A DNA stretch of 64,000 bases from Streptomyces sp. AC1-42W (lineage in GTDB: Bacteria > Actinomycetota > Actinomycetes > Streptomycetales > Streptomycetaceae), in the NCBI RefSeq assembly GCF_003248355.1, contig NZ_QKWY01000002.1, positions 2,356,001 through 2,420,000 on the forward strand, read 5' to 3'. The translations under genes were made by a program, and so were the position numbers. Within the stretch, counting starts at the first letter, position 1. Each line of letters begins with the position of its first letter. Positions 43,295 to 52,527 of this stretch are shown here, piece by piece. A model generated the notes under the pieces. The model was not told where the DNA came from and did not search any database. It saw nothing but the letters and a program-made list of their open reading frames with translations.

Positions 43295-44653
43295 ATGGCA
43301 TGGATCGTCACGGTGATCGCCTTCGTCGTCGCGGGGGTGGCCTACTCGCGCGCCTACCGGGCCGGCCTCGCCGAGCAGCAGGCCGTCACCCGCGCCGAAC
43401 TCGCCGACCGCCAGGCCAAGGCCGCCGAGGCCCGCACCGCCGCCCTCCTGGACGAGATCCGGCAGCTCGCGCGCAAGCGCATACCCGCCGCCGCCCTCGC
43501 CCTCTCGCACCCCAGCGCCACGGTCCCCGGACTGCGCGAGGCGGCCGAGGTGGACGGCGGCGCCGCCCTCCTGCTCACCGAGGCCGTCCAGGCCGCCCGG
43601 ACCGCGGTCCTGGAGGAGCGCGGACGCGTGGACGCGGCGGCCCGCGCCGCGATGCGCGGCACCTCCGCCAAGATCCAGTCCCTGCTCAACCAGTCCCAGC
43701 AACTGCTCCACGAACTCCAGCACGAGTACGACGACCCGCGCATCCTCCAGCTGGACTTCCGCAACGAACTCGCCCTGCGCCGCACCCAGTCCACCGCGGT
43801 GCTCTGCGACGCCTGGCCCGGCCTCGCCCGGCAGAACTCGCCGCTCGTCGAAATCGTCCTCGGCGCCCAGTCGCGCGTCGCCGGCTACGAGCGGATCAAG
43901 GTCTCCAACCATCTGCGCGACGAACGCCTCGCGCTCGCCGCACGGGCCGCCGAACCCCTCGCCATCGCCCTCGCCGAACTGCTCGCCAACGCCACCGCGT
44001 ACTCCCACCCCGACACGGATGTGCAGGTCACCATCCAGCAGAGCGGCGGCCGGGGCGCGTTCCTGGTGGTGGACGACGCCGGCATCGGCATGGACGAGGA
44101 CGCGCTGGAGCGGGCCCGCGCCCTGCTCGCCGGCCCCGCCGAGGTGCTGCTGACCGAGCTGGGCGACCCGCCGCAGACCGGCTTCGCGGTCGTCGGCCGG
44201 CTCGTCGTCCAGTACGGCTTCGACTGCCACATCGAGGCGTCCCCGTTCGGCGGCATGCGCACGATGCTGCGCGTCCCCGCCCATCTGCTGACCGTGCTGG
44301 ACGAGGACCGCGACCTCTCCGCCCTCGCCCCCGCGCCCGTGTCCGCCGCAGCGGACCGGCCCGCCCCCGCCGCCGCGCCCGGAACGGAATCCGGGTCCGA
44401 CGGCGCCGAGGACCCCACCGGACTGCCCAGCCGGCGGCGCCGCGCACCGCGCCGCACCCCCGCCGCCCCGGCCGGGGGACGGGCCGCCGAACCGGCCACC
44501 GGACAGATGCCCCGTACACCGGAAGCGGCCGGGGCTTCCTGGGCGGCCCTCCAGCAGGGCACCCTCAACGGCAGGAGCGTCACCGGGCGGCCCGCCGCCC
44601 CGGACACCGGCGCCCGTGACCACCAGGACGACCAAGGAGACGACGAGAAGTGA
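43295..44653 (+). CDS. cvnA: Sensor-kinase-like CvnA (second conservon)
   Basis: 452 residues. One N-terminal membrane helix (IVTVIAFVVAGVAYSRAYRAG), a long coiled coil, an HATPase domain (LAELLANATAYSHPDTDVQV, DDAGIGMDEDAL, FAVVGRLVVQYG) and a Pro/Ala/Arg-rich tail. No phospho-acceptor His motif, as usual for CvnA. Intact, unlike the first conservon's copy. Heads cvnA-B-C-D-E, all overlapping. Confidence 0.92.
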   Translation: MAWIVTVIAFVVAGVAYSRAYRAGLAEQQAVTRAELADRQAKAAEARTAALLDEIRQLARKRIPAAALALSHPSATVPGLREAAEVDGGAALLLTEAVQAARTAVLEERGRVDAAARAAMRGTSAKIQSLLNQSQQLLHELQHEYDDPRILQLDFRNELALRRTQSTAVLCDAWPGLARQNSPLVEIVLGAQSRVAGYERIKVSNHLRDERLALAARAAEPLAIALAELLANATAYSHPDTDVQVTIQQSGGRGAFLVVDDAGIGMDEDALERARALLAGPAEVLLTELGDPPQTGFAVVGRLVVQYGFDCHIEASPFGGMRTMLRVPAHLLTVLDEDRDLSALAPAPVSAAADRPAPAAAPGTESGSDGAEDPTGLPSRRRRAPRRTPAAPAGGRAAEPATGQMPRTPEAAGASWAALQQGTLNGRSVTGRPAAPDTGARDHQDDQGDDEK

Positions 44654-45075
44654 GCGCCCCCAGCCCCACATCAGGCGACCTCGCATGGGTGCTGACCCCG
44701 CTGCTGGAGCTGCCCGGAGTCCAGCACGCCGTGGTCGCCACCGGTGACGGACTCGTCGAAGGCGCCTCACCCGGCCTCGACCGGGCCTCCGGCGAACGGG
44801 TCGCCGCGATGACGGCCACCCTGCACGCCGCCGCCCGCGCCTTCACGACCGCGTTCACCGACGTCGAGGCCCCGCAACTGGCCCAGACCGTCGTCGAATC
44901 GGACCTCGGCTTCGCCATCGTCGTACCGGCCGGACGCAACACCACGCTCGCGCTCTTCGCGGAGCCCGGCGCCAAGCTCGGCGACATCGCCTACCAGATG
45001 CAGGTCCAGGTCACCGCGCTCACCCGGGCGATGCACGCGCCCAACCGCCAATCGGACACCGCCGCGCGGCCATGA
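44650..45075 (+). CDS. cvnB: Roadblock/LC7 protein CvnB (second conservon)
   Basis: 141 residues (DLAWVLTPLLELPGVQHAVVATGDGLVEGAS...). GTG start overlaps the cvnA stop (GTGA); stop overlaps cvnC (ATGA). Expected partner of the CvnD GTPase. Confidence 0.92.
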   Translation: MSAPSPTSGDLAWVLTPLLELPGVQHAVVATGDGLVEGASPGLDRASGERVAAMTATLHAAARAFTTAFTDVEAPQLAQTVVESDLGFAIVVPAGRNTTLALFAEPGAKLGDIAYQMQVQVTALTRAMHAPNRQSDTAARP

Positions 45076-45425
45076 CCCCCGGCCCAGCACGCCGACTGAT
45101 TCCCGCCTATCTGGTCACCGGCGGCCGGTCCCGCCCCGCCGGCCCCGCGCTCGACCGGCTCGCCGTACTCGTACGCACCGACGCGCCCGTGCCCGACGAC
45201 GCCGGAACCCAGGCCCGCAGACTGTGCGAGCTGCTGGAACCGGGCGCACTCACCGTCGTCGAGTGCGCGGCCCACCTGGACCTGCCGGTCAGCGCCACCG
45301 TCTTCCTGGCCACGGACCTCGCGGCCACCGGACTTCTGCTCACCCGACCGCCGATACCCAGTGCCGGGCAGATCGACAGGTCGCTCGTCGAGAGGCTGCT
45401 CGATGGACTCCGCTCCCTCCCCTGA
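45072..45425 (+). CDS. cvnC: DUF742 protein CvnC (second conservon)
   Basis: 117 residues; RLIPAYLVTGGRS, LTVVECAAHLDLPVSATVFLATDLAATGLLL and LVERLLDGLRSLP match the family. Its last 23 bases overlap cvnD, exactly as in the first conservon. Confidence 0.92.
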   Translation: MTPGPARRLIPAYLVTGGRSRPAGPALDRLAVLVRTDAPVPDDAGTQARRLCELLEPGALTVVECAAHLDLPVSATVFLATDLAATGLLLTRPPIPSAGQIDRSLVERLLDGLRSLP

Positions 45426-46017
45426 CCGGACCGGCGTCGGCTATCTGCCGGCCGCCGCCAGGACCCTGATGAAACTCGTCGTCACGGGTCCCTTCGGCGT
45501 GGGCAAGACGACCCTGATCCGTACCCTCTCGGAGATCGCCACCCTCCACACCGAGGAGGCGATGACCCAGTCCAGCACCCGCGTGGACTCCACCGCCGGA
45601 CTGCCGGGGAAGACCACCACCACGGTCGCCATCGACTTCGGCCGCCTCACCGTCCCCGACGACCTCGTCCTCTACATGTTCGGCACGCCCGGCCAGGAGC
45701 GCTTCCTGCCGCTGTGGGAGGACATCGCCCGGGGCGCGCTCGGCGCGCTCGTCCTCGTGGACACCCGGCGGCTCGCCGACTCCTTCGCCGTGATGGACAT
45801 GGTGGAGGAGCAGGGACTGCCGTACGCGGTCGCGGTGAATCGTTTCCCCGACGCGCCCGCCCACAGCGACGAGGTCCTGCGCAAGCACCTCGACCTGGAC
45901 GACGCCACCCCGCTGGTCCAGTGCGACGCCCGCGAACGCCGGGGCAGCATCGACGCCCTGATCGCACTCGCCGAGCACGTGCTGACCCGCATGCCGCAGC
46001 CCGAGGACGCCTCATGA
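45403..46017 (+). CDS. cvnD: Small GTPase CvnD (second conservon)
   Basis: 204 residues; P-loop GPFGVGKTT, TTTTVAIDFGR and FGTPGQERFLPLW (intact TPGQ switch). ATG at 45403 inside cvnC; stop overlaps cvnE (ATGA). Confidence 0.92.
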   Translation: MDSAPSPDRTGVGYLPAAARTLMKLVVTGPFGVGKTTLIRTLSEIATLHTEEAMTQSSTRVDSTAGLPGKTTTTVAIDFGRLTVPDDLVLYMFGTPGQERFLPLWEDIARGALGALVLVDTRRLADSFAVMDMVEEQGLPYAVAVNRFPDAPAHSDEVLRKHLDLDDATPLVQCDARERRGSIDALIALAEHVLTRMPQPEDAS

Positions 46018-47291
46018 CCACGTACGCACCGCCGCCGCAGCCCCTCGCGCTGTTCGGCCCCGCCTTCGCGGCCGACCCGCGGGCCCACTACCGCGCCCTG
46101 CGCGAGCACGGCCCGCTCGCACCGGTACGCATCGCCCCCGACATCGACGCGATGCTGGTCACGGACTACCAGGCCGCCATCGACCTGCTGCGCGACACCC
46201 ACACCTTCAGCAAGGACCCGCGCGCCTGGCAGGCGACCGTCCCGCCGGACTCGCCGGTGCTGCCCGTGCTCGGCCACCGCCCCACAGCCCTGTTCAGCGA
46301 CGGCGCCGTGCACGCCCGCTACCGGCAGGCCATCAACGACAGCCTGGCGCTGATCGAACCCCACATCCTGCGCGCCGAGGTGGCCCGCGTCGCCCGCCGG
46401 CTCATCGGCCGGTTCGCCGCCACCGGCAGCGGCGACCTCATCGCCCAGTACGCCCGCCGCCTCCCCATGCACATCTTCGTCACCTGGTTCGGCGCCGACC
46501 CCGAGGACGGCGAGCGCATCGTCGACGGCATCGCCGGAATGATGAACTCCGCCGCCGACGCCGCCGCCGCGTACGCCGACCTCGTGGACGTCGTCACCCG
46601 CCTCGTCGCCGACCGGCGCGCCCGGCCGCGCCGCGACCTCACCTCGTACTTCCTCGCCCACCCGGCCGGGCTCGACAACGACGAGACGGTGCGCCAGATC
46701 ACCCTGGTGATGAGCGCGGGCAACGACCCGATGACCAACCTCATCGGCAACTCCATCCTCCACATGCTCACCGACGAGCGGTACGCGGGCTCCCTGCACG
46801 GCGGCGCGATGACCGCCCACGAGGCGATCAACGAGGTGCTGTGGCGCGACCCGCCCATCTCCAACCTGGCCGCCCACTACCCGCGCCACGACACCGAGTT
46901 CCACGGCGTACGGCTGCGCGCCGGACAGCTCGTCCTCGTCTCGTACGCCGCCGCCAACGCCCAGTCCGCCCCGCCCGTCTCCGCCGGCGACGGGGTACGG
47001 TCCGGGAGCAGCGCCCACCTCGCCTGGTCGGCCGGTCCGCACCGCTGCCCCGCCCGGCAGCCGGCCCTGCTCATCGCGATGACGGCCATCGAACAGCTCA
47101 CCAGCCTGCTGTGCGACGCCGAACTGGCCGTACCGGCCGGCGAACTGCTCTGGCGGCCCGGACCGTTCCACCGCGCGCTGGTGCACCTGCCGATCCGCTT
47201 CACCCCGCTGGACACCGTCGCCGCGCCCCACCGCCCCATCGCGGTCACGGACCCGGCGGAGGTGATTCCGGCCGGTTCGATCGACACCTGA
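46014..47291 (+). CDS. cvnE: CYP157-like P450 with degenerate ExxR (second conservon gene E)
   Basis: 425 residues. Haem loop AWSAGPHRCPARQ keeps the Cys ligand; I-helix SAGNDPMTN lacks the acid-Thr pair; the K-helix motif is NEVLWRDPP, Glu kept but Arg replaced by Trp. This is the CYP157 type. No second P450 follows, so this conservon has five genes rather than six. A C-terminal tail of about 25 residues past the fold is unexplained. Confidence 0.85.
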   Translation: MTTYAPPPQPLALFGPAFAADPRAHYRALREHGPLAPVRIAPDIDAMLVTDYQAAIDLLRDTHTFSKDPRAWQATVPPDSPVLPVLGHRPTALFSDGAVHARYRQAINDSLALIEPHILRAEVARVARRLIGRFAATGSGDLIAQYARRLPMHIFVTWFGADPEDGERIVDGIAGMMNSAADAAAAYADLVDVVTRLVADRRARPRRDLTSYFLAHPAGLDNDETVRQITLVMSAGNDPMTNLIGNSILHMLTDERYAGSLHGGAMTAHEAINEVLWRDPPISNLAAHYPRHDTEFHGVRLRAGQLVLVSYAAANAQSAPPVSAGDGVRSGSSAHLAWSAGPHRCPARQPALLIAMTAIEQLTSLLCDAELAVPAGELLWRPGPFHRALVHLPIRFTPLDTVAAPHRPIAVTDPAEVIPAGSIDT

Positions 47292-47395
47292 GCCGTGTCG
47301 CGCGTAGGCCGAACGGGTGAGGGAGGGGACAATCGCCCGATGAACAGTGAGCACTGCCGGCACGACGCCGACCGATGTGCGGACGGGGTGGTCCG

Positions 47396-47794
47396 GTGAG
47401 CAGGTACGACAGGTACGACGTCACGGACGAGCAGTGGGAGGGGCTGGCCCAGGTCGTACCGCTGCGCAGCCGCAACGAGTGGCCGTCGCGGGTGGACCAC
47501 CGCTCCGTCCGGGACGAGCCGGAGGCCGCCGAGCAGCGGCGCATGGTGGTGCTGCGGGTCCAGGTGTTCGCCGATGCCCGCGAGGTCGCCGAATACCTGG
47601 TGGCCCAGGTGCCGGTACTGCTCGACCTGACCGGCGCGGAGAACGATGTCGCCAAGCGCATCCTGGACTTCACCAGCGGTGTCGTCTTCGGCCTCGGCAG
47701 CGGGATGCACCGGGTGGACCGCAACGTCTTCCTGCTGTCGCCCGTGGGCATGGAGGTCGAGGGCGTCACGGCGGCCGGGGTGCCGGGGGCGTAG
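47396..47794 (+). CDS. SepF-like protein
   Basis: 132 residues. The C-terminal half (RMVVLRVQVFADAREVAEYL...LLDLTGAENDVAKRILDFTSGVVFGLGSGMHRVDRNVFLLSP) is the SepF fold that links FtsZ to the membrane. There is no N-terminal amphipathic helix; the first 45 residues (YDRYDVTDEQWEGLAQVVPLRSRNEW) are different, so it is one of the Streptomyces SepF paralogues rather than the division-cluster SepF. GTG at 47396. Confidence 0.88.
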   Translation: MSRYDRYDVTDEQWEGLAQVVPLRSRNEWPSRVDHRSVRDEPEAAEQRRMVVLRVQVFADAREVAEYLVAQVPVLLDLTGAENDVAKRILDFTSGVVFGLGSGMHRVDRNVFLLSPVGMEVEGVTAAGVPGA

Positions 47795-47800
47795 GGCGCG

Positions 47801-48172
47801 GTGGACGAACTGGATGTACGGACCCTCCAGCGCCGGCTGGCCGACTTCGCGGCCGCCCGCGACTGGGGGCCGTACCACACCCCGAAGAACCTGGCCTCGG
47901 CGCTGAGCGTGGAGGCCGCCGAACTCGTCGAGATCTTCCAGTGGCTGACGCCCGAGCAGTCGGCGCGGGTCATGGAGGACCCGGCGACGGCGCCCAGGGT
48001 GGCCGACGAGGTCGCGGACGTGCTCGCGTATCTGCTCCAGTTCTGCGAGGTGCTGGGCATCGACGTACTGGCGGCGCTGGCGGCCAAGATCGAACGGAAC
48101 GAGACCCGCTTTCCCGTTCCGGAACCGGACGAGGAATCAACGGACGGATCACGCCGTCACTCTTCGGAGTGA
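47801..48172 (+). CDS. MazG-like nucleotide pyrophosphohydrolase
   Basis: 123 residues. Metal-binding ExxE...ExxD pattern in EAAELVEIFQW and DEVADVLAYLL. Removes non-canonical or excess NTPs. GTG at 47801, six bases after the SepF-like stop; probably cotranscribed. Confidence 0.88.
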   Translation: MDELDVRTLQRRLADFAAARDWGPYHTPKNLASALSVEAAELVEIFQWLTPEQSARVMEDPATAPRVADEVADVLAYLLQFCEVLGIDVLAALAAKIERNETRFPVPEPDEESTDGSRRHSSE

Positions 48173-48296
48173 CGAAGTTGTCCACACTCGATTGAGTGTC
48201 CACAGATTTCCGAAATCCTCTGGCCTTTTGGTGCCACCTACCTCACTCTGGGTAATGGAATGGTGAGCAGGTTTCCACGTCGAACGGGGGCAGTCG

Positions 48297-48824
48297 ATGG
48301 AAGCGGAGCGGCTGGTATCGGTCATCAGGCAGGCGCTGGCACAGAGCCGGGGCACGCCGGACATCATCGCCGAGGCATGGCAGGCCCAGGCGCTGGCCCA
48401 GGCGGTCGGCAGCCGGCTGGCGGCGAGCGGACCGCAGGACTTACGGGGTGAGGCGCGCGCCCTCAGCGAGATCGGCGGCCGGAGCAGTGGCGCGCTGGAC
48501 CATCCGGCGGCCCGTGCCGGGGTGGCCCGCGCGGCGCGGCTGACCGGGATCGCCGATCCCCGCGTGGCCCTGACGGGGCTGAGCGCGCTGCTGGGGGAGG
48601 TCGGCATGGCCCTGGTCGGGGTGGCGTGCGAGACCGATGAGCAGAGCCTGTACTGGCAGTGCATGGAGGCGATCGACGCCGCCGACGAGTCGACGGACCG
48701 GGTCCGGGGCATGCTCCGGCTGCTCGACGCGCGGGAGCGCGGGGAGCCCGGGCGCGGCCGGGAGCGCGACGGCCCGCACGGCGCGCCGCACGACGCGGTG
48801 AGCCCGGTGACCGGCATCCAGTGA
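48297..48824 (+). CDS. Streptomyces protein of unknown function (DUF6099-like)
   Basis: 175 residues, helical (MEAERLVSVIRQALAQSRGTPDIIAEAWQAQALAQAVGSRL...), ending in an Arg/Gly-rich disordered tail. ATG at 48297. The DUF name is from memory and uncertain. Confidence 0.7.
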   Translation: MEAERLVSVIRQALAQSRGTPDIIAEAWQAQALAQAVGSRLAASGPQDLRGEARALSEIGGRSSGALDHPAARAGVARAARLTGIADPRVALTGLSALLGEVGMALVGVACETDEQSLYWQCMEAIDAADESTDRVRGMLRLLDARERGEPGRGRERDGPHGAPHDAVSPVTGIQ

Positions 48825-48855
48825 CCGGCGGGGTGCGCGGGTGCAGGATGGGGAC

Positions 48856-49779
48856 ATGGATCTTCGCATCTTCACCGAGCCCCAGCAGGGCGCCGACTAC
48901 GACACCCTTCTCACCGTCGCCAGGGCCACCGAGGACCTCGGCTTCGACGCCTTCTACCGGTCGGACCACTATCTCCGGATGGGTCAGGGCGACGGCCTGC
49001 CCGGCCCCACGGACGCGTGGATCACCCTGGCCGGACTGGCCCGCGAGACCAAGCGCATCCGCCTCGGCACGCTGATGACCGCGGGTACGTTCCGGCTCCC
49101 CGGCGTCCTCGCCATCCAGGTGGCGCAGGTCGACCGGATGTCCGGCGGGCGCGTCGAGCTGGGCCTGGGCGCGGGCTGGTTCGAGGAGGAGCACAAGGCG
49201 TACGGCATCCCCTTCCCGAAGGAGAAGTTCGGCCGTCTGGAGGAGCAGCTCGCGATCGTCACGGGGCTGTGGGCCACCGAGGTCGGCAAGACGTTCAGCT
49301 ACGACGGCGCGTACTACCAGCTGACGGACTCGCCCGCGCTGCCGAAGCCGGCGCAGGCCAAGGTGCCGGTGCTCATCGGCGGGCACGGCGCGAAGCGCAC
49401 CCCGCGCCTGGCCGCCCAGTACGCCGACGAGTTCAATATCCCGTTCGCCTCGCTGGAGGACAGCGAGAAGCAGTTCGGCCGGGTCCGGGAGGCGGCCGAG
49501 GCGGCGGGCCGCGCGCCCGACGACCTGGTGTACTCCAACGCGCTGGTCGTCTGCGTCGGCCGGGACGACGCGGAGGTCGCGCGCCGGGCCGCCGCGATCG
49601 GCCGCGAGGTGCCCGAGCTGAAGGCGAACGGGCTGGCCGGCTCGCCCGCCGAGGTGGTGGACAAGATCGGCCGGTACGCGGAGATCGGGGCGTCCCGCGT
49701 CTACCTCCAGGTGCTGGACCTCGACGACCTGGACCATTTGGAGCTGATCGCGTCCCAGGTCCAGTCCCAGCTGGTCTGA
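48856..49779 (+). CDS. LLM-class F420-dependent oxidoreductase
   Basis: 307 residues, luciferase-like barrel (FYRSDHYLRMG, VAQVDRMSGGRVELGLGAGWFEEEHKAYGIPFP, PVLIGGHGAKRTPRLAAQYADEFN). The family uses F420 in mycobacteria and Streptomyces. ATG at 48856 lacks a ribosome site; CAGGAT lies six bases upstream, so the mRNA may be leaderless. Confidence 0.9.
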   Translation: MDLRIFTEPQQGADYDTLLTVARATEDLGFDAFYRSDHYLRMGQGDGLPGPTDAWITLAGLARETKRIRLGTLMTAGTFRLPGVLAIQVAQVDRMSGGRVELGLGAGWFEEEHKAYGIPFPKEKFGRLEEQLAIVTGLWATEVGKTFSYDGAYYQLTDSPALPKPAQAKVPVLIGGHGAKRTPRLAAQYADEFNIPFASLEDSEKQFGRVREAAEAAGRAPDDLVYSNALVVCVGRDDAEVARRAAAIGREVPELKANGLAGSPAEVVDKIGRYAEIGASRVYLQVLDLDDLDHLELIASQVQSQLV

Positions 49780-49789
49780 GGGGCGAGCG

Positions 49790-50731
49790 GTGACGGCGCC
49801 CGGCTCCGGAGGTCCGTCCCGGCCGCTCGCGGAGGCGCTGGCCGGGGGCGTGGTGCTGCTGGACGGCGGGCTGTCCAACCAGCTGGAGGCGCAGGGCTGC
49901 GACCTGTCCGGGGAGCTGTGGTCCGCGCGGCTGCTCGCGGACGGTCCCGAGCAGATCGTGGCCGCCCACACGGCGTATGTGCGGGCGGGTGCCCAGGTGC
50001 TCATCTCCGCCGGCTACCAGGCGAGCTTCGAGGGGTTCGCGCGGCGCGGGATCGGGCGGGAGGGGGCGGCCGGCCTCTTCGCCCGCAGCGTGGAGCTGGC
50101 CCGGCGGGCGGCCGGCGCGGTGGACCGGGACGTCTGGGTGGCGGCCTCGGTCGGCCCGTACGGGGCGGTGCGGGCGGACGGCTCCGAGTACCGGGGCGGG
50201 TACGGGCTCACGGTCCGGGAGCTGGAGCGCTTCCACCGCCCCCGGATCGAGGCGCTGGCCGCCGCCGGGCCGGACGTCCTGGCGCTGGAGACCGTGCCGG
50301 ACGTGGACGAGGCGCGGGCGCTGCTGCGGGTGGCGGCGGGGTGCGGGCTGCCGGTGTGGCTGTCCTACACCGTGGCCGGCGGCAGGACGCGGGCCGGGCA
50401 GCCGCTGGACGAGGCGTTCGCCCTGGTCCGGGGCAACGAGCAGGTGATCGCGGCCGGGGCGAACTGCTGCGACCCGGCCGGGGCGGCGGACGCGGTGCGG
50501 GCGGCGGCGGAGGTGGCGGGCAAGCCGGTCGTGGTCTACCCGAACAGCGGCGAGCGCTGGGACGCCCCCGCCGGAGCCTGGTCCGGCCCGGCCACGTTCA
50601 CCCCCGCCCTGGCCGACACCTGGCGGCGGTCGGGCGCCCGCCTCATCGGCGGCTGCTGCCGGGTGGGCCCGGCGGAGATCGCGGAGATCGCGGTGCTGGT
50701 GGCGGCGGGAGGCGGCCGGGAGGCCGGGTGA
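49790..50731 (+). CDS. mmuM: Homocysteine S-methyltransferase
   Basis: 313 residues. Transfers a methyl group from S-methylmethionine (or SAM) to homocysteine. N-terminal LLDGGLSNQLEAQG, zinc ligands in GANCCDP and GGCCRVGP. GTG at 49790, ten bases after the LLM gene. Complete, but its stop is directly followed by a broken fragment of pnkp. Confidence 0.92.
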   Translation: MTAPGSGGPSRPLAEALAGGVVLLDGGLSNQLEAQGCDLSGELWSARLLADGPEQIVAAHTAYVRAGAQVLISAGYQASFEGFARRGIGREGAAGLFARSVELARRAAGAVDRDVWVAASVGPYGAVRADGSEYRGGYGLTVRELERFHRPRIEALAAAGPDVLALETVPDVDEARALLRVAAGCGLPVWLSYTVAGGRTRAGQPLDEAFALVRGNEQVIAAGANCCDPAGAADAVRAAAEVAGKPVVVYPNSGERWDAPAGAWSGPATFTPALADTWRRSGARLIGGCCRVGPAEIAEIAVLVAAGGGREAG

Positions 50732-51009
50732 CGCGGTGGTGGGAGGCGGCCGGGGGCGGGATCCACGGCTGCCGCTTCGAGCTCGACACCATGCTCGGCG
50801 AGCTGGGGTACGTGGACGGCGCCCAGAAGGCACGGAGGGTCCTCCCGGCGCACAGAAGGCCGCCCCGGGCACCCGGAGCGGTTTCCGCGTCGCGCTCGCC
50901 CGGCGGAGTCGATCACGTCCGGAACCTGGTCCAGCAGTCCCTTTACTGCAAAAAGCAGCACGGAAGTCACGCCGGCGATGGCGAGAATGATGATGGCGGT
51001 GCCGTCCAC
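50536..51009 (-). CDS. Small membrane protein with a chimeric tail
   Basis: GTG at 51009 with AAGGGTCG upstream begins MDGTAIIILAIAGVTSVLLFAV, a clear membrane helix, then KGLLDQVPDVIDSAGRARRG. After about residue 50 the frame continues antisense to the pnkp fragment and mmuM and no longer looks like protein. The real gene was probably cut at the left junction of the accessory segment near 50830-50870. Confidence refers to the N-terminal part. Confidence 0.4.
   Translation of the reverse strand: MDGTAIIILAIAGVTSVLLFAVKGLLDQVPDVIDSAGRARRGNRSGCPGRPSVRREDPPCLLGAVHVPQLAEHGVELEAAAVDPAPGRLPPPRHPASRPPPAATSTAISAISAGPTRQQPPMRRAPDRRQVSARAGVNVAGPDQAPAGASQRSPLFG
50758..50826 (+). pseudogene. Pnkp phosphatase-domain remnant (left side of the insertion)
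   Basis: IHGCRFELDTMLGELGYVDGAQ matches the start of the metallophosphoesterase domain of bacterial polynucleotide kinase-phosphatase-ligase, where the family reads GDIHGCxxEL...LLxxLGY. The metal-binding Asp of GDIHGC is replaced (GGG) because upstream homology ends exactly there; the kinase domain is gone and mmuM abuts. Homology stops after 50826, where the accessory segment begins. The rest of pnkp starts again at about 57617. Confidence 0.75.
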
Positions 51010-51273
51010 CGACCCTTACCTTCCCTGTCATGGGTCGGAATCGGTGGCGTAGGCAACCTCGATCCGTCCCTTTCGGTCGGGACCGAGACACCTACGCTGA
51101 TGCGGCGCGTAAATGTTCTCGGGTGGGCCGACGCGCGGCCCGGGTTGTGCAGTCGTGCGGTCTTGCCCTACCCACCAACCCGGAGTCATGACTGACATCA
51201 TCGACACGGCGGCTGCGAAATACACCGTGCCCAGTCACTTAGTGGTCGGCTCCGTAAGTCCTTCGGGGGTTGA

Positions 51274-52440
51274 TCATGGTGCCGGGGCGGCGGAGGATTC
51301 TTCGTGTCGGCCGGCGGGGTGCTGGTCGAGTCTGGCCAGCAGATCGTCCAGGTCGGAGGTGGTGAACTTCCACTGGAACGGCTGTGCCGTGGCGTTGTAG
51401 CGGTCTTCGAATTCTCGGAGCCGGTCTGTGACCTGGGTGAGGTCGGTGAAGTCGTTGGGCGAGACGACCTTGCGCTGGACGACGGAGAAGTAGATTTCCA
51501 CTTGGTTCAGCCAGGAGGCGTGCACCGGGGTGTGGACCAGGACCGCGTTCGGGAACGCGTCCGACAGTCGGTCGGCGGCCTTCTTGCCGCGGTGGGAGGA
51601 GCCGTTGTCGACGATCCAGAACACGCGTTTCGCGCTGGCGTAGGGCTCGCGGGTCATGACCTGGGTGACCAGGTTCATGAACGGGGTGATGCCGGTGGTC
51701 GGCTCGCAGCGGCCGGACACTTTCGCGGAGTGGACGTCGTAGGCGGCCAGGTAGGCCAGGGCGCCGCCGCGCCGGTAGGTGTGGTTCACGCGCATCGCGC
51801 GGGCCCGGCCGGGCGGCAGGGTCGGATGACAGCGGCAGCGGGCCTGGATGGAGGTCTTCTCGTCCGCGCTGATGACGTACTCGTCGTCGCCGAGCGGGAC
51901 GCCCCGCCAGGTACGGGCATACAGGTCCAGTACACGCTCGGCCTTCGGGCGGAAGTCCGGGTCGGTGACGAAGATCCAGGATTGGTACTGCCACGGTTTG
52001 ATCGCGTCGTCGCCCAGCCAGCGACGGACAGTGGAGGCGGAGATCGAGCTGGCGATGGACCGGGCGACGACTTCGCGGGCAAGCTCCGGGCACGACCAAC
52101 GCGCCAGCGGCACCCCTGTCTCGGCGGGCAGCCGGCAGGCCAGAGCCTTGACCTGGGCGGCCTGGAGCGCGGTGAACGAGGGGGGCCTGCCCGACCGGTC
52201 GAGGTCGCCCAGCCCGGCGAGCCCGTGCTCGGCGAACCGGCCGCGCCAGCGGCGGACCGTGTCCAGATGCAGACCCGTCTCCCGGGCGATGCGCGCGTTG
52301 GCGCGTCCGCGCGCCGCGTGCAGCACCACCTGCGCGCGCATCCGCAGCCGGTACTCGGTCTTGTGGCCGTAGGCCATCAGCTTCAGTCGCTCGCGCTCGG
52401 CGGCGCGCAGGGTGATCGTGCGGGCGACGGCAACAGGCAA
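51274..52440 (-). CDS. IS630-family transposase
   Basis: About 388 residues from TTG 52440 (start uncertain; MAYGHKTEYRL at about residue 21 is an alternative ATG). Helix-turn-helix block IARETGLHLDTVRRWRGRFAEHGLAGLGD, then DDE catalytic residues in ISADEKTSIQAR, WIVDNGSSHRG and HASWLNQVEIYFS. The stop falls exactly at the inner edge of the left inverted repeat. Complete. Confidence 0.9.
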   Translation of the reverse strand: MPVAVARTITLRAAERERLKLMAYGHKTEYRLRMRAQVVLHAARGRANARIARETGLHLDTVRRWRGRFAEHGLAGLGDLDRSGRPPSFTALQAAQVKALACRLPAETGVPLARWSCPELAREVVARSIASSISASTVRRWLGDDAIKPWQYQSWIFVTDPDFRPKAERVLDLYARTWRGVPLGDDEYVISADEKTSIQARCRCHPTLPPGRARAMRVNHTYRRGGALAYLAAYDVHSAKVSGRCEPTTGITPFMNLVTQVMTREPYASAKRVFWIVDNGSSHRGKKAADRLSDAFPNAVLVHTPVHASWLNQVEIYFSVVQRKVVSPNDFTDLTQVTDRLREFEDRYNATAQPFQWKFTTSDLDDLLARLDQHPAGRHEESSAAPAP

Positions 52441-52527
52441 TGCAGGCGGGCCAATCCGGAGAAGTGGATCACAACAGGCCGAAGCTTGCCGTATCCGGTC
52501 CGTGGCCCCTCGGGCAGGATGGGCGCC

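Noticed and set aside
51028..51225. 65-codon minus-strand frame left of the IS630 element
   Set aside because: No ribosome-binding site, composition not gene-like; part of the non-coding flank of the insertion.
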